Source: an uncultured Alphaproteobacteria bacterium
GTDB lineage: Bacteria; Pseudomonadota; Alphaproteobacteria; Rs-D84
Direction: 5' to 3'
Length of the DNA: 35,821 nt
Assembly: GCA_944389235.1 (NCBI GenBank)
Contig: CALXLO010000001.1
Coordinates: forward strand, 90,956 to 126,776
Shown here: positions 1 through 7,694 of the stretch, in pieces
Layout of the letters: every line of letters starts with the position of its first letter
Numbering within the stretch: the first letter of the stretch is position 1
Made by a program: the position numbers and the translations under genes
The notes under the pieces: model-generated
What the model was told of the DNA's origin: nothing
Seen by the model: only the letters and a program-made list of their open reading frames with translations
Databases searched by the model: none

Positions 1-252
1 ACAACTGTGCAGTTGCGACATAATCTTATCAAAAATATTCACCGGCATTAATGATGGTGTTCCGCCGCCAAAGAATACAGTTGGTACATTGATTTTCCCC
101 AGTATTTTTTCCCATTGTTTTATTTCTGATATAATTTCATTTGCGTAAGTATCCCAATCTGGTGTTGGACATGCGCGTGAAAAGAACGCACAATAATTGC
201 ACTTGGACATGCAAAAGGGTACATGAATATATATATTGTGTGCGGGAATCAT
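1..252 (-). CDS. hemW: HemW-like radical SAM protein, N-terminal part (gene runs off the window)
   Basis: Reading the minus strand from the ATG at 252 gives 84 residues with no stop before the window edge. The start is typical of the HemN/HemW radical SAM group: residues 8-13 YIHVPF lead into C14-x3-C18-x2-C21, the ligands of the [4Fe-4S] cluster that cleaves S-adenosylmethionine. Phe rather than Cys follows the third cysteine (YCAFFS), which favours HemW, the heme chaperone-type member, over the true oxygen-independent coproporphyrinogen oxidase HemN. A GGGTPS motif near residue 67 is the usual SAM-binding glycine stretch. It is transcribed divergently from the beta-barrel gene at 365. The C-terminal HemN_C domain lies outside the window, so the HemW call rests on the N-terminus alone. 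Confidence 0.82.
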   Translation of the reverse strand, partial: MIPAHNIYIHVPFCMSKCNYCAFFSRACPTPDWDTYANEIISEIKQWEKILGKINVPTVFFGGGTPSLMPVNIFDKIMSQLHSC

Positions 253-338
253 AATTGATGTATTCTATATAAAATTTGCATAAAATCCAGCCATTAGTTA
301 AGCAAACAAGAAAATCTCTTTTTATATAAATTTTTTTA

Positions 339-347
339 TGATATAAT
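339..347 (+). promoter_or_regulatory. Extended -10 promoter (TGATATAAT) for the beta-barrel gene
   Basis: TG-A-TATAAT ends 17 bases before the ATG at 365, which would give a leader of only about 11 bases. No good -35 hexamer is seen at the right distance. The same nine bases occur ahead of the genes at 6308 and 7316. This is a sequence match only. Confidence 0.5.
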
Positions 348-364
348 ACATAAATAATGTAGGT

Positions 365-1837
365 ATGAAACCCAGAAATATTGGATTTTTGTGTGGAATG
401 TTTGCGCCCATGGCTGCATTGGCGGCCAGCGAAGGTGTCCCATCGTATTATCAAAATGGTAATACAATGAACGCTAACCAGGCTGCGTATGGTCAATATG
501 CCGCCCAGGGATACAGTCAATATGTGGGGCAATCTGGGAACAAGCAAATTGTTGGTACGCAAACTTATTCATACCAGGTGCCGCGTCAAGATGTGCCAAC
601 AATTGCTGGGACAATGACGGCAAATGGTATCGCAATCCCAGAAACGCATAACACAACAATTTATGCGGGATACACGCGTCGTTTTGCAGATTTTGAATTC
701 AAGACCGGTGTTAATTCTGTTTTGGAATGGGACGATATGGTCTATGACGAAATTGGGGTCGGCGTAAATCATAATTTCAGTATTCGTAATTTTGATATGT
801 TTGCGTATGGCGAATACAGCATGGGTTTCTTGTCGCATGGCGGCATGTCGATGGATTATGACTTGGAACCGTTTGATGCAGCAAACCCCACCCAGGGAAT
901 ATTTACAATTTCTGTTGGGGACCAGACGGGGCGTACCAATCATTTCAAGGTTGGAATTGGTGCGCATCATATATGGGATTTAGCCGGGTGGAAAATATCG
1001 CCGTCGTTTGGATATGAAATATTTAATCATAACTTGGAAATGTCAAATCATTTGTATCCGAACCCTGGGATATATTTGCCATTAATGACCAACAAGGGTG
1101 ATTATGTATACGGTGATACAACGGGACATTATTATTCTGTGCCAATCGGTACCGCGGTGCCAGATGGATATTACCAGGTTTGTATGTCGCCCGAAGATAT
1201 TAAACTGGTTAACACCAGTGCCAGTGGTATTTTTGATTTAGGTACATCGTTACCGATGGTTGATTATGACCCTGCAATGGGGTATATACCATGGGGTGTT
1301 GACGCAGGTGAATGTGTTGTTATTGGTGGCGATGGTCCTATTTTAGTAGAAGGTACAACACACATATATAATACAACTTGGTCTGGGTTCTTTATTGGGC
1401 TGGAAATTGAAAAGCAAATGACGCTATCTGACAGTTTGCGTTTTTATTTCCAGGTTGGTTTGCCGCACTATTCATCCGAAGGTATTTGGCCGAACAGAAC
1501 AGATTGGCAACAAAACCCCAGCTTTATTGACGAGGGCGACAACGGTGCATATTCTTATGCCGCAGAAATGGAATATAATATGCGCATTTCTGACAGAATG
1601 AAACTGGCGATAAAGGTTGATACAAACTTGTTCCATATTGGCGCAATTGGTGGGGAATTATATTTGGCTGAATATACCCAGTATGTTTTGGATTCAAATG
1701 GAATGTATGTGCTGGATGAAAATGGTTTTCCGATTTTGGAAACGGTCCCGGCACAAACCCAGTATATTACAGACCAACTGGACCATGCAACATGGCAATC
1801 ATTTGGATTGCATATTGGTTTGAAATATTCTTTTTAA
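365..1837 (+). CDS. Outer-membrane beta-barrel protein, function unknown
   Basis: 490 residues. The N-terminus is a Sec signal peptide (basic MKPRN, then a hydrophobic stretch ending MAALA-A-S around residue 21). The mature protein is rich in Gly, Tyr, Asp and Asn, with alternating polar and apolar segments such as TTIYAGYTRRFADFEFKTGV, and it ends GLKYSF; a terminal aromatic residue is the usual BAM targeting signal. I therefore read it as an outer-membrane barrel. Long inserts around residues 230-330 with two Cys may be extracellular loops. I do not recognise a substrate or named family. The mltB-like gene starts 16 bases downstream, so the two are probably co-transcribed. The start has almost no Shine-Dalgarno sequence and lies just behind a TGATATAAT promoter. 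Confidence 0.7.
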   Translation: MKPRNIGFLCGMFAPMAALAASEGVPSYYQNGNTMNANQAAYGQYAAQGYSQYVGQSGNKQIVGTQTYSYQVPRQDVPTIAGTMTANGIAIPETHNTTIYAGYTRRFADFEFKTGVNSVLEWDDMVYDEIGVGVNHNFSIRNFDMFAYGEYSMGFLSHGGMSMDYDLEPFDAANPTQGIFTISVGDQTGRTNHFKVGIGAHHIWDLAGWKISPSFGYEIFNHNLEMSNHLYPNPGIYLPLMTNKGDYVYGDTTGHYYSVPIGTAVPDGYYQVCMSPEDIKLVNTSASGIFDLGTSLPMVDYDPAMGYIPWGVDAGECVVIGGDGPILVEGTTHIYNTTWSGFFIGLEIEKQMTLSDSLRFYFQVGLPHYSSEGIWPNRTDWQQNPSFIDEGDNGAYSYAAEMEYNMRISDRMKLAIKVDTNLFHIGAIGGELYLAEYTQYVLDSNGMYVLDENGFPILETVPAQTQYITDQLDHATWQSFGLHIGLKYSF

Positions 1838-1853
1838 CCAAGGGGGTGTCCCT

Positions 1854-2924
1854 GTGAATTGTTGGAAATTTATGGCGCGCCTGTGTGGTGTCGCAGTGTT
1901 TTGCCTGTCGCCGTTGTGTGTGCATGCTGCAACGGGCACATTTGACATAGACAGATGGTATACAATACTGGAAAATGTGCGTACGCGTGCGGCGGAAAAT
2001 AATATATCGCGTGAAACAATCAATGATACATTAAAATCACCGGCGTTTATACCGTCTATTGTGAAAAGCGACCGTAATCAGTCAGAATTTAGATTAACGC
2101 TGGATGAATATTTGGCGCGTACAGTTAATTCGCGGCGCATCAAAAATGGTCGCGAAATGCGCGAAATGTATCCAACAATGTTATCGCGTGTTCAACAAAG
2201 ATACGGTGTCCAGCCACATGTTATATTGGCTTTTTGGGGATTAGAATCAAATTATGGTTCATACAAGGCTGCGCATAAATTAACAGACGCATTTTTAACA
2301 CTGATGTACGATGGGCGGCGTGAAACTTTCTTTGGAAATCAGTTGCTGGCATTAATGAAAATTGCTGATGATAATAATTTGGATATTAATGATATCCGGG
2401 GCAGTTGGGCCGGCGCAATGGGGCATTTTCAGTTTATTCCAACAACATTGGCGCAATATGGTGCAGATGGCAATGGTGATGGTCGCATAGATATAATTCA
2501 CAGTGTTGGTGATGCGATGTTCAGTGCCGGGAATTATTTGAATAAACTGGGGTGGAATCCAAATGAACGCATCGTTCGTCGTGTTGCGTTGCCGGCAGAT
2601 TTTGATATTTCGTTATTAGACGGCAAAACTAAAAGACCTGTTTCTGATTGGGCAATGATGGGCGTGGTATGTGATGATGGTTCGGCTTTGCCGGTATCTG
2701 ACATGGTTGCAGGTTTGGTTGGTGATGTTAAAACAATCCAAGAAATGCGCGCCATGGCGGTGCAAAACGCAATATCTGACCCGAATGCGATTGATACAGA
2801 TATCGCACCCCAGCCAGTAATTTATGCGTATTTAACTTATCCTAATTTTTATCGCATAAAAAAGTGGAACAGTTCTAATTGGTATGCAATCGCGATTGCT
2901 ACATTGGCGGATGAATTAAAGTGA
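1854..2924 (+). CDS. mltB: Lytic murein transglycosylase, MltB family
   Basis: 356 residues from a GTG start chosen because AAGGGGGT lies 8 bases upstream and because it restores a full signal peptide (residues 1-26, ending CVHA-A). Enzymes of this family cleave the MurNAc-GlcNAc bond of peptidoglycan to 1,6-anhydro-muropeptides in the periplasm. The SLT_2 domain is clear: FWGLESNYG with catalytic Glu131, then GSWAGAMGHFQFIPT (183-197) and the calcium-loop-like DGNGDGRIDI (205-214). Unlike E. coli MltB there is no lipobox cysteine at the cleavage site, so it is probably soluble in the periplasm. The length is normal for the family, with no C-terminal peptidoglycan-binding domain evident. It follows an outer-membrane protein gene in the same operon. 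Confidence 0.92.
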   Translation: MNCWKFMARLCGVAVFCLSPLCVHAATGTFDIDRWYTILENVRTRAAENNISRETINDTLKSPAFIPSIVKSDRNQSEFRLTLDEYLARTVNSRRIKNGREMREMYPTMLSRVQQRYGVQPHVILAFWGLESNYGSYKAAHKLTDAFLTLMYDGRRETFFGNQLLALMKIADDNNLDINDIRGSWAGAMGHFQFIPTTLAQYGADGNGDGRIDIIHSVGDAMFSAGNYLNKLGWNPNERIVRRVALPADFDISLLDGKTKRPVSDWAMMGVVCDDGSALPVSDMVAGLVGDVKTIQEMRAMAVQNAISDPNAIDTDIAPQPVIYAYLTYPNFYRIKKWNSSNWYAIAIATLADELK

Positions 2925-2933
2925 TAAAAATAA

Positions 2934-2962
2934 TTGAAAACAGCCATTTGCTTTGGTATTCT
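2934..2962 (+). promoter_or_regulatory. Sigma-70 type promoter for olsBA
   Basis: TTGAAA (2934-2939), a 17-base spacer and TATTCT (2957-2962); the -10 is preceded by TGG, so it is also of the extended type. The predicted start is near 2969, about 31 bases before the olsB ATG. AAGG (2988-2991) could serve as the ribosome site. Confidence 0.6.
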
Positions 2963-2999
2963 TGATAGAGTATTAATTAATTAATAAAAGGTTTTTAAT

Positions 3000-3959
3000 A
3001 TGGCTATCAAGGTTCGCGATTACGAAGTGCGATTGACACGAAACAAAGATGAACGCCGCCAAGTTCGACAGTTGCGATATGATGTTTTCGTAGAAGAAGA
3101 GGGTGCATCTGCCACCGAAGAACAAAGAAATCTGCGCGAAGAATATGACGCGTATGACCGATTTGCAGAATACTTGGCGGTATTTCATAATGGTAAAATT
3201 GTTGGCACATATCGAATTATTGACCGCGATGCTGCTGAAAAAATGGGCAGTTTTTATACCGAAACAGAATTTAACCTGTCCAAGATAAAGAAAGTTGATG
3301 GTAATATTGCAGAAATGTCGCGTGCATGCGTTGCGCGTGAATATCGCGAAAATGCGTTGGTTATGCGTATGTTATGGGCGGGGCTGGGTGAATATGTGAT
3401 GCGGCGTAAAATTGCGATATTGTTTGGTGTTGCGTCGTGGGTCGGAACAAAACCAGTAGAATCAGCCCAGGCTATATCATATTTATACTATAATCATTTG
3501 TCGCCATTGGGATTACGGGCAACTGTTTTAAGTGAAAATTTTGCAGATGGCGTAAATCAAAAACAATCGCGCATGAATATATTGCCGCGTGATTTTGTGG
3601 ACGAAGCTGATGCGCGCCGACAAATGACCCCATTGATAAAGGGGTATCTGCGTCTGGGGGCAACATTTGGCAAGGGTGTATTCATAGACAAGCCATTTAA
3701 TACATACGATGTGTTTGTTATGGTCCAGACTAAAAAAATCAGTGCGACATATCAAAAGCATTTTCTGGGTCGTGAAAACGCTTTGGCAGATTTTGATACC
3801 AAAACCGGTCCATTAAAAACAATGGGTAAAATTATGTTATTACCAGTTACCGGTTCGTTCAAGGTTGTTCGCGCATTTTTTGAATTTTTGTTGCGCGAAG
3901 ATGCCGCCGATGCAGAATATATTGACGATTCCAAAGATAAAGATGAAGGGCGCGAATAA
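3000..3959 (+). CDS. olsB: OlsB-like L-ornithine N-alpha-acyltransferase (GNAT fold)
   Basis: 319 residues. OlsB transfers a 3-hydroxyacyl chain from acyl carrier protein to the alpha-amino group of ornithine, giving lyso-ornithine lipid at the inner membrane. Family features seen: an N-terminal LRYDVFVEEEG segment, GKIVGTYRII (GNAT beta strands), EMSRACVAREYRENALVMRMLWAGLGEYV and ILFGVASWVGT, all like the OlsB/hemolysin-type acetyltransferase domain (Acetyltransf_5). The stop codon overlaps the start of the next gene by one base (TAATG), and that gene is a PlsC/OlsA-type acyltransferase, which completes the two-step pathway. A related autoinducer-synthase-like role is unlikely given this partner. 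The acyl-acceptor amino acid cannot be proved from sequence. Confidence 0.85.
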   Translation: MAIKVRDYEVRLTRNKDERRQVRQLRYDVFVEEEGASATEEQRNLREEYDAYDRFAEYLAVFHNGKIVGTYRIIDRDAAEKMGSFYTETEFNLSKIKKVDGNIAEMSRACVAREYRENALVMRMLWAGLGEYVMRRKIAILFGVASWVGTKPVESAQAISYLYYNHLSPLGLRATVLSENFADGVNQKQSRMNILPRDFVDEADARRQMTPLIKGYLRLGATFGKGVFIDKPFNTYDVFVMVQTKKISATYQKHFLGRENALADFDTKTGPLKTMGKIMLLPVTGSFKVVRAFFEFLLREDAADAEYIDDSKDKDEGRE

Positions 3960-4786
3960 TGTCAGGCATCAGACGGCAAAATGTTTTTAACACATTGGGT
4001 GCGGTGTTAAAGTTTGCGACTTTCTGGGTTATGGTTATAATCCAGTTGCCAATAATATTTATCTTGCCACGCGGGCGTGCATCTGTGCGGTATATGGGTG
4101 TGTTTATGCGTTTTTTGCTGGTGCTGGCAGGAATTAAAATTCGTGTGCATGGGCAATTATCGTCGCGTCGGCCGTTGTTGGTAATATCTAATCATATATC
4201 AATATTTGAAATTGCTACATTTCCGGTGGCACTAGGTGGCAGTTTTATCGCCAAGAAAGAAATGGAATCTTGGCCATTGGTTGGATGGGTATCGCGCAAG
4301 TTCGGCGTTGTTTTCATAGACCGTCGTCCATCACATGCAATGGATGCCTTGAAACAAGTTCAACAGACTTTATCCAGTGTGTCATATCCTATATTTTTAT
4401 TTCCCGAAGGTACAACAACAAACGGTGCGTATGTAAAACCGTTCAAAAGTACTTTATTTAATTTTGTTGAAAATTCGGATGTTGTTGTTCAACCGCTGGT
4501 TATGAATTATCGTTATCGTAATGGCGATGTTATCAGTGATGCTGATATGGCGGAACACTTTGCATATTTTGATAATGCTAAACAAGATATGGGACCGCAT
4601 TGTTCGCGTGAACGCAGCGCGTTCGGCCAGGTGTTTCATATCATGATGCTGGGCGGATTTATGGTTGAATTAACTGTGTTGCCGCCGCCGCCGTTGGCGG
4701 GCATGGACAGAAAGCAGATTGCAGAAACACTGCATAAAATTGTTTCTGATAAATATATGGAATTAAAAAATAAACCGTTTAAGTAA
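3959..4786 (+). CDS. olsA: OlsA-like lyso-ornithine-lipid (PlsC family) O-acyltransferase
   Basis: 275 residues. PlsC-family enzymes esterify a hydroxyl group with a second acyl chain; beside olsB the likely reaction is lyso-ornithine lipid to ornithine lipid. An N-terminal membrane segment (about 18-36) precedes the acyltransferase domain. Motif I reads NHISIFEI, so His79 is followed four residues later by Glu84 instead of the common Asp. Motif III is FPEGT (148-152), and FIDRR (119-123) is the usual motif II region. HX4E is known in some PlsC homologues, so activity is expected. It overlaps olsB by one base. An alternative is a phosphatidic-acid-forming PlsC that merely neighbours olsB; no second plsC is visible here to decide. 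Confidence 0.82.
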   Translation: MSGIRRQNVFNTLGAVLKFATFWVMVIIQLPIIFILPRGRASVRYMGVFMRFLLVLAGIKIRVHGQLSSRRPLLVISNHISIFEIATFPVALGGSFIAKKEMESWPLVGWVSRKFGVVFIDRRPSHAMDALKQVQQTLSSVSYPIFLFPEGTTTNGAYVKPFKSTLFNFVENSDVVVQPLVMNYRYRNGDVISDADMAEHFAYFDNAKQDMGPHCSRERSAFGQVFHIMMLGGFMVELTVLPPPPLAGMDRKQIAETLHKIVSDKYMELKNKPFK

Positions 4787-4802
4787 AAAAGAGTTTTTAA
4801 TT

Positions 4803-6239
4803 ATGAAAACAGCAATTACGCCAACCAGGGCGGAAAATTTTAGTGAATGGTATCAAAATCTGATTGCAGCGGCTGATTTGGCAGAAAACGCGCCTGTGCG
4901 TGGATGTATGACAATCAAGCCGTATGGATGGGCAATATGGGAACTGATGCGCGACCAGATGGATAAGCGCATCAAGGCTTGCGGTGTACAAAATGCACAA
5001 TTCCCGTTATTGATACCAATTAATTTCTTTAATCGCGAAGCGGAACATGTGGCGGGCTTTGCCAAAGAAGCAGCGGTTGTAACACACTATCGATTGAAAA
5101 TGATTGACGGGGTTTTGCAACCTGACCCAAATGCAAAGTTAACAGAACCCTATATTATTCGCCCAACATCAGAAACGATTATTGGTGATGCAATGGCGCG
5201 TTGGGTTCAGTCGTATCGTGATTTGCCATTAAAATTAAACCAATGGGTTAATGTTATGCGCTGGGAAATGCGGCCGCGCTTATTCTTGCGTACATCTGAG
5301 TTTTATTGGCAAGAAGGACATAATGCGTTTGCCACACATGAAGATGCAAACGCAGATGCGCGCAAAATGCACCGTGTGTATGGCGACTATATGCGTGAGG
5401 TGTTGGCAATACCATCAATAATGGGTGAAAAAACACCAGACGAACGATTTGCCGGCGCAGACCACACATACACACTGGAACATATTATGCAAGATGGCAA
5501 GGCTTTACAGGCCGGAACATCGCATGATTTGGGTCAGCATTTTGCAAAATCATTTAATATTCAATACTTGGATACAGATGGTCAGTTAAAATATGCGTGG
5601 ACTACATCATGGGGGGTATCAACCCGCATGATGGGCGGTGTGTTCATGACACATTCTGATGATGATGGGCTGGTTTTGCCGCCATTGATTGCACCACACC
5701 AGGTTGTGATTATACCAATTACGCGTACAGAAAATGCAGATGCGTTAAACGCGTATGCAGAACAACTGGGGGCGCGGTTAAGTGCCGCAGATGTACGCGT
5801 TTTGGTTGATACATCTGATATGCGGTCATCGGACAAGATGTGGAAATGGATTAAGCGTGGTGTTCCATTGCGTGTTGAAATTGGCGCACGCGAAATGGAT
5901 GAAAATATCATCAGCATAACGCGCCGCGATTTAGGTAAATCGTCTAAACAGACAATGACCGCAGACGCGTTTGTCGCAGATGTTAAAAATATCTTGGCAC
6001 AAATTCAGCAAGATATGTATAACGCGGTTGTGGAACGCAATAAAACAATGATTCACGATGTTGCAGATTTGGCAGCATTAGAATCTGCGCTGGAATCCGG
6101 CAAAATTGGATTTTTCCGAATTAAATACGATTTGACTATGAATGACCAGTTTAACGAATTAGTGGAAAAATACAAAATTTCGCGTCGGTGTCTGGATGAT
6201 GCGGACCAGCAATATGTTTTTGTTGCAAAGTCTTATTAA
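4803..6239 (+). CDS. proS: Prolyl-tRNA synthetase, archaeal/eukaryotic-type (ProS type 3)
   Basis: 478 residues. It charges tRNA-Pro with proline in the cytosol. Class II motifs are present: RPTSET (120-125), motif 2 around MRWEMRPRLFLRTSEFYWQEGH (152-173; key Arg, Phe and Glu residues), and GTSHDLGQHFAKSF. The N-terminus (TRAENFSEWYQNLI...IKPYGWAIWE), the lack of the bacterial editing insertion and the C-terminal Tyr478 after a short extra domain all match the type 3 enzyme found in archaea, eukaryotes and some bacteria, not the insertion-free type usual in Alphaproteobacteria. The start codon follows AAAAGAGTT. A strong hairpin terminator comes right after the stop. Confidence 0.95.
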   Translation: MKTAITPTRAENFSEWYQNLIAAADLAENAPVRGCMTIKPYGWAIWELMRDQMDKRIKACGVQNAQFPLLIPINFFNREAEHVAGFAKEAAVVTHYRLKMIDGVLQPDPNAKLTEPYIIRPTSETIIGDAMARWVQSYRDLPLKLNQWVNVMRWEMRPRLFLRTSEFYWQEGHNAFATHEDANADARKMHRVYGDYMREVLAIPSIMGEKTPDERFAGADHTYTLEHIMQDGKALQAGTSHDLGQHFAKSFNIQYLDTDGQLKYAWTTSWGVSTRMMGGVFMTHSDDDGLVLPPLIAPHQVVIIPITRTENADALNAYAEQLGARLSAADVRVLVDTSDMRSSDKMWKWIKRGVPLRVEIGAREMDENIISITRRDLGKSSKQTMTADAFVADVKNILAQIQQDMYNAVVERNKTMIHDVADLAALESALESGKIGFFRIKYDLTMNDQFNELVEKYKISRRCLDDADQQYVFVAKSY

Positions 6240-6240
6240 A

Positions 6241-6267
6241 AAAATCCCGCGATTTGCGGGATTTTTT
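6241..6267 (+). terminator. Rho-independent terminator after proS
   Basis: The ten-base arm AAAATCCCGC pairs perfectly with GCGGGATTTT around a GATTT loop, followed by T residues. The T run touches the promoter of the next gene. Confidence 0.9.
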
Positions 6268-6268
6268 A

Positions 6269-6277
6269 TGATATAAT
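6269..6277 (+). promoter_or_regulatory. Extended -10 promoter (TGATATAAT) for ldh
   Basis: TG-A-TATAAT begins two bases past the terminator T run and 39 bases before the ldh ATG. No convincing -35. A ribosome site TTGGGGGC sits at 6290-6297. Confidence 0.55.
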
Positions 6278-6307
6278 ATCAAATAAAATATTGGGGGCAA
6301 AACGGTT

Positions 6308-7240
6308 ATGAAAATTGCAATTATTGGTGTTGGTACTGTGGGTTCTGCGGTTGCAACAGCAGTTAAAAATACAGGATGTGTTCACGAAATTGTTTTGTTT
6401 GACCGCGATGGTACGCGTGCGCGCGCAGCCGCAGAAGACTTAGGACATGCGGCGACATTCGGGTTTGATGTTAATATTACCGCGGTCAGTAATTATCGCG
6501 GAATCCGTGGCAGTGATATTGTTATAATTGCCGCCGGTGCGAACCAGCGTCCGGGCGAAACGCGTACAGACCTGTTGGCACATAATGCAGATGTTATTGC
6601 TGACATAATCCCGCGTGTGATGGCAAATGTTGATGCGCGGCATGTAAAAATAATTATTCTGACCAATCCATTAGATGTTATGGTAATGTATGCCCAAAAA
6701 ATATCGCGATTACCGTCGGCGCGTGTTATCGGTACTGGTGCGATGCTAGATTCTGCGCGTTTGCGCACAATTTTGGCGCGTCATTTGGGTGTGTCCAGTC
6801 AATCTGTAAATGCGTATGTTTTGGGTGAACATGGCGACAGCAGTGTTATTGACTGGTCATCAATTACAGTTGGTGCGTTGGCATTGGACGATTTTTGCCG
6901 CCAGATGCATATTCATTTGCCGGCAACGACACGCAATACAATCACGCATCGTGTTCGTAATGCGGCGTATGAGATTATACGCGGTCGCGGCGCAACATGG
7001 GATGGAATTGGCGCAGCCGCGGCGGATTTGGTTCGCTGTATAGTAAACGATGAACGGCGGATTTTAACCGTCAGTTGTGTTTCTGGGGTGGCATCAGATG
7101 CTGTTGCAATGTCTTTGCCGCGTATTGTTGGGGCGGATGGTGTGGTGGCATCGTTGCGTCCAAAATTATCTGCTGCAGAATCGGCAGCATTGCGGCGCAG
7201 TGGTAAAATAATTCGTCAGAACTATGATTCGTTGTCTTGA
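6308..7240 (+). CDS. ldh: L-lactate dehydrogenase (NAD-dependent)
   Basis: 310 residues, the normal size for the LDH/MDH superfamily. It reduces pyruvate to L-lactate with NADH, the last step of lactate fermentation. Seen: the Rossmann glycine motif GVGTVGS (7-13) and Asp32 for NAD preference. The substrate loop AGANQRPGETR carries Gln80 (equivalent of Gln102, which marks LDH rather than malate dehydrogenase) and Arg86 (Arg109). Also present are Asn120, Asp148 and Arg151 in LDSAR, and catalytic His175 in LGEHGDS. All catalytic residues are present. It has its own promoter and is probably monocistronic or read with the next gene. The Gln makes a malate dehydrogenase function unlikely. Confidence 0.92.
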   Translation: MKIAIIGVGTVGSAVATAVKNTGCVHEIVLFDRDGTRARAAAEDLGHAATFGFDVNITAVSNYRGIRGSDIVIIAAGANQRPGETRTDLLAHNADVIADIIPRVMANVDARHVKIIILTNPLDVMVMYAQKISRLPSARVIGTGAMLDSARLRTILARHLGVSSQSVNAYVLGEHGDSSVIDWSSITVGALALDDFCRQMHIHLPATTRNTITHRVRNAAYEIIRGRGATWDGIGAAAADLVRCIVNDERRILTVSCVSGVASDAVAMSLPRIVGADGVVASLRPKLSAAESAALRRSGKIIRQNYDSLS

Positions 7241-7285
7241 TTAATTTTGGCGGACAACAATCCGATTTATAACGCGCATTGCGCG

Positions 7286-7294
7286 TGATATAAT
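7286..7294 (+). promoter_or_regulatory. Extended -10 promoter (TGATATAAT) for the small GNAT gene
   Basis: TG-A-TATAAT, with a GC hairpin (ACGCGC-ATT-GCGCGT) immediately upstream at about 7271-7286. The predicted start is near 7301, giving a leader of about 15 bases that contains a weak AGGG. Confidence 0.5.
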
Positions 7295-7315
7295 TGTTAT
7301 CACAGGGCACGCGTT

Positions 7316-7618
7316 ATGTCAGATAAAACAATTTCTTATGATATTTTTCCAGATGGGCTGGGGTTCTATGCGAATTGTGATGGGCATCATGTCGGTCAAA
7401 TTACATTTGTGCGTGTCGGTATTGATAAAATGATAATAGACCACACGGATGTATCTGATGAATTCAGACATAAACATGTTGGATTATCGCTGGTTCGCTG
7501 TGCAGCAAATTTGGCGCGGAATCAACGACGCAAGATTATAACAATGTGCCCATTTGCCAGTGCAATGTTCAGTCGATATCCAGAATTTGATGATGTGCGA
7601 TTTTTGAACGCAAGATAA
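7316..7618 (+). CDS. Small GNAT-fold acetyltransferase (YidJ/PF14542 type)
   Basis: 100 residues. The central DHTDVSDEFRHKHVGLSLVR stretch (acetyl-CoA-binding loop; the usual G-x-G is here H-V-G) and the end CPFASAMFSRYPEFDD are hallmarks of the short GCN5-related family PF14542. Members are single-domain proteins of about 90-100 residues, so this is full length. The acetyl acceptor is unknown for the family in general. The next gene starts 76 bases downstream. Confidence 0.85.
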   Translation: MSDKTISYDIFPDGLGFYANCDGHHVGQITFVRVGIDKMIIDHTDVSDEFRHKHVGLSLVRCAANLARNQRRKIITMCPFASAMFSRYPEFDDVRFLNAR

Positions 7619-7694
7619 ATTGTTATTTGGTTGTTTATCTACTTGAATGATTTTTATTTTTTTACTAACATCTCTCGCCAAGAGAGGTGTTATC

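Noticed and set aside
137-562. A 141-residue minus-strand frame covering the hemW start and the beta-barrel gene
   Set aside because: It runs through a promoter and antisense to a signal-peptide gene. The true minus-strand gene here is the HemW frame ending at 252, which shows the radical SAM motif.
3000-3959. Acyl-homoserine-lactone synthase
   Set aside because: The fold is related, but the adjacent OlsA-type gene and OlsB-like segments fit ornithine lipid synthesis; no LuxR-type gene is present.
7271-7286. Terminator at the GC hairpin before the small GNAT gene
   Set aside because: No T run follows; instead a TGATATAAT promoter begins at its edge.
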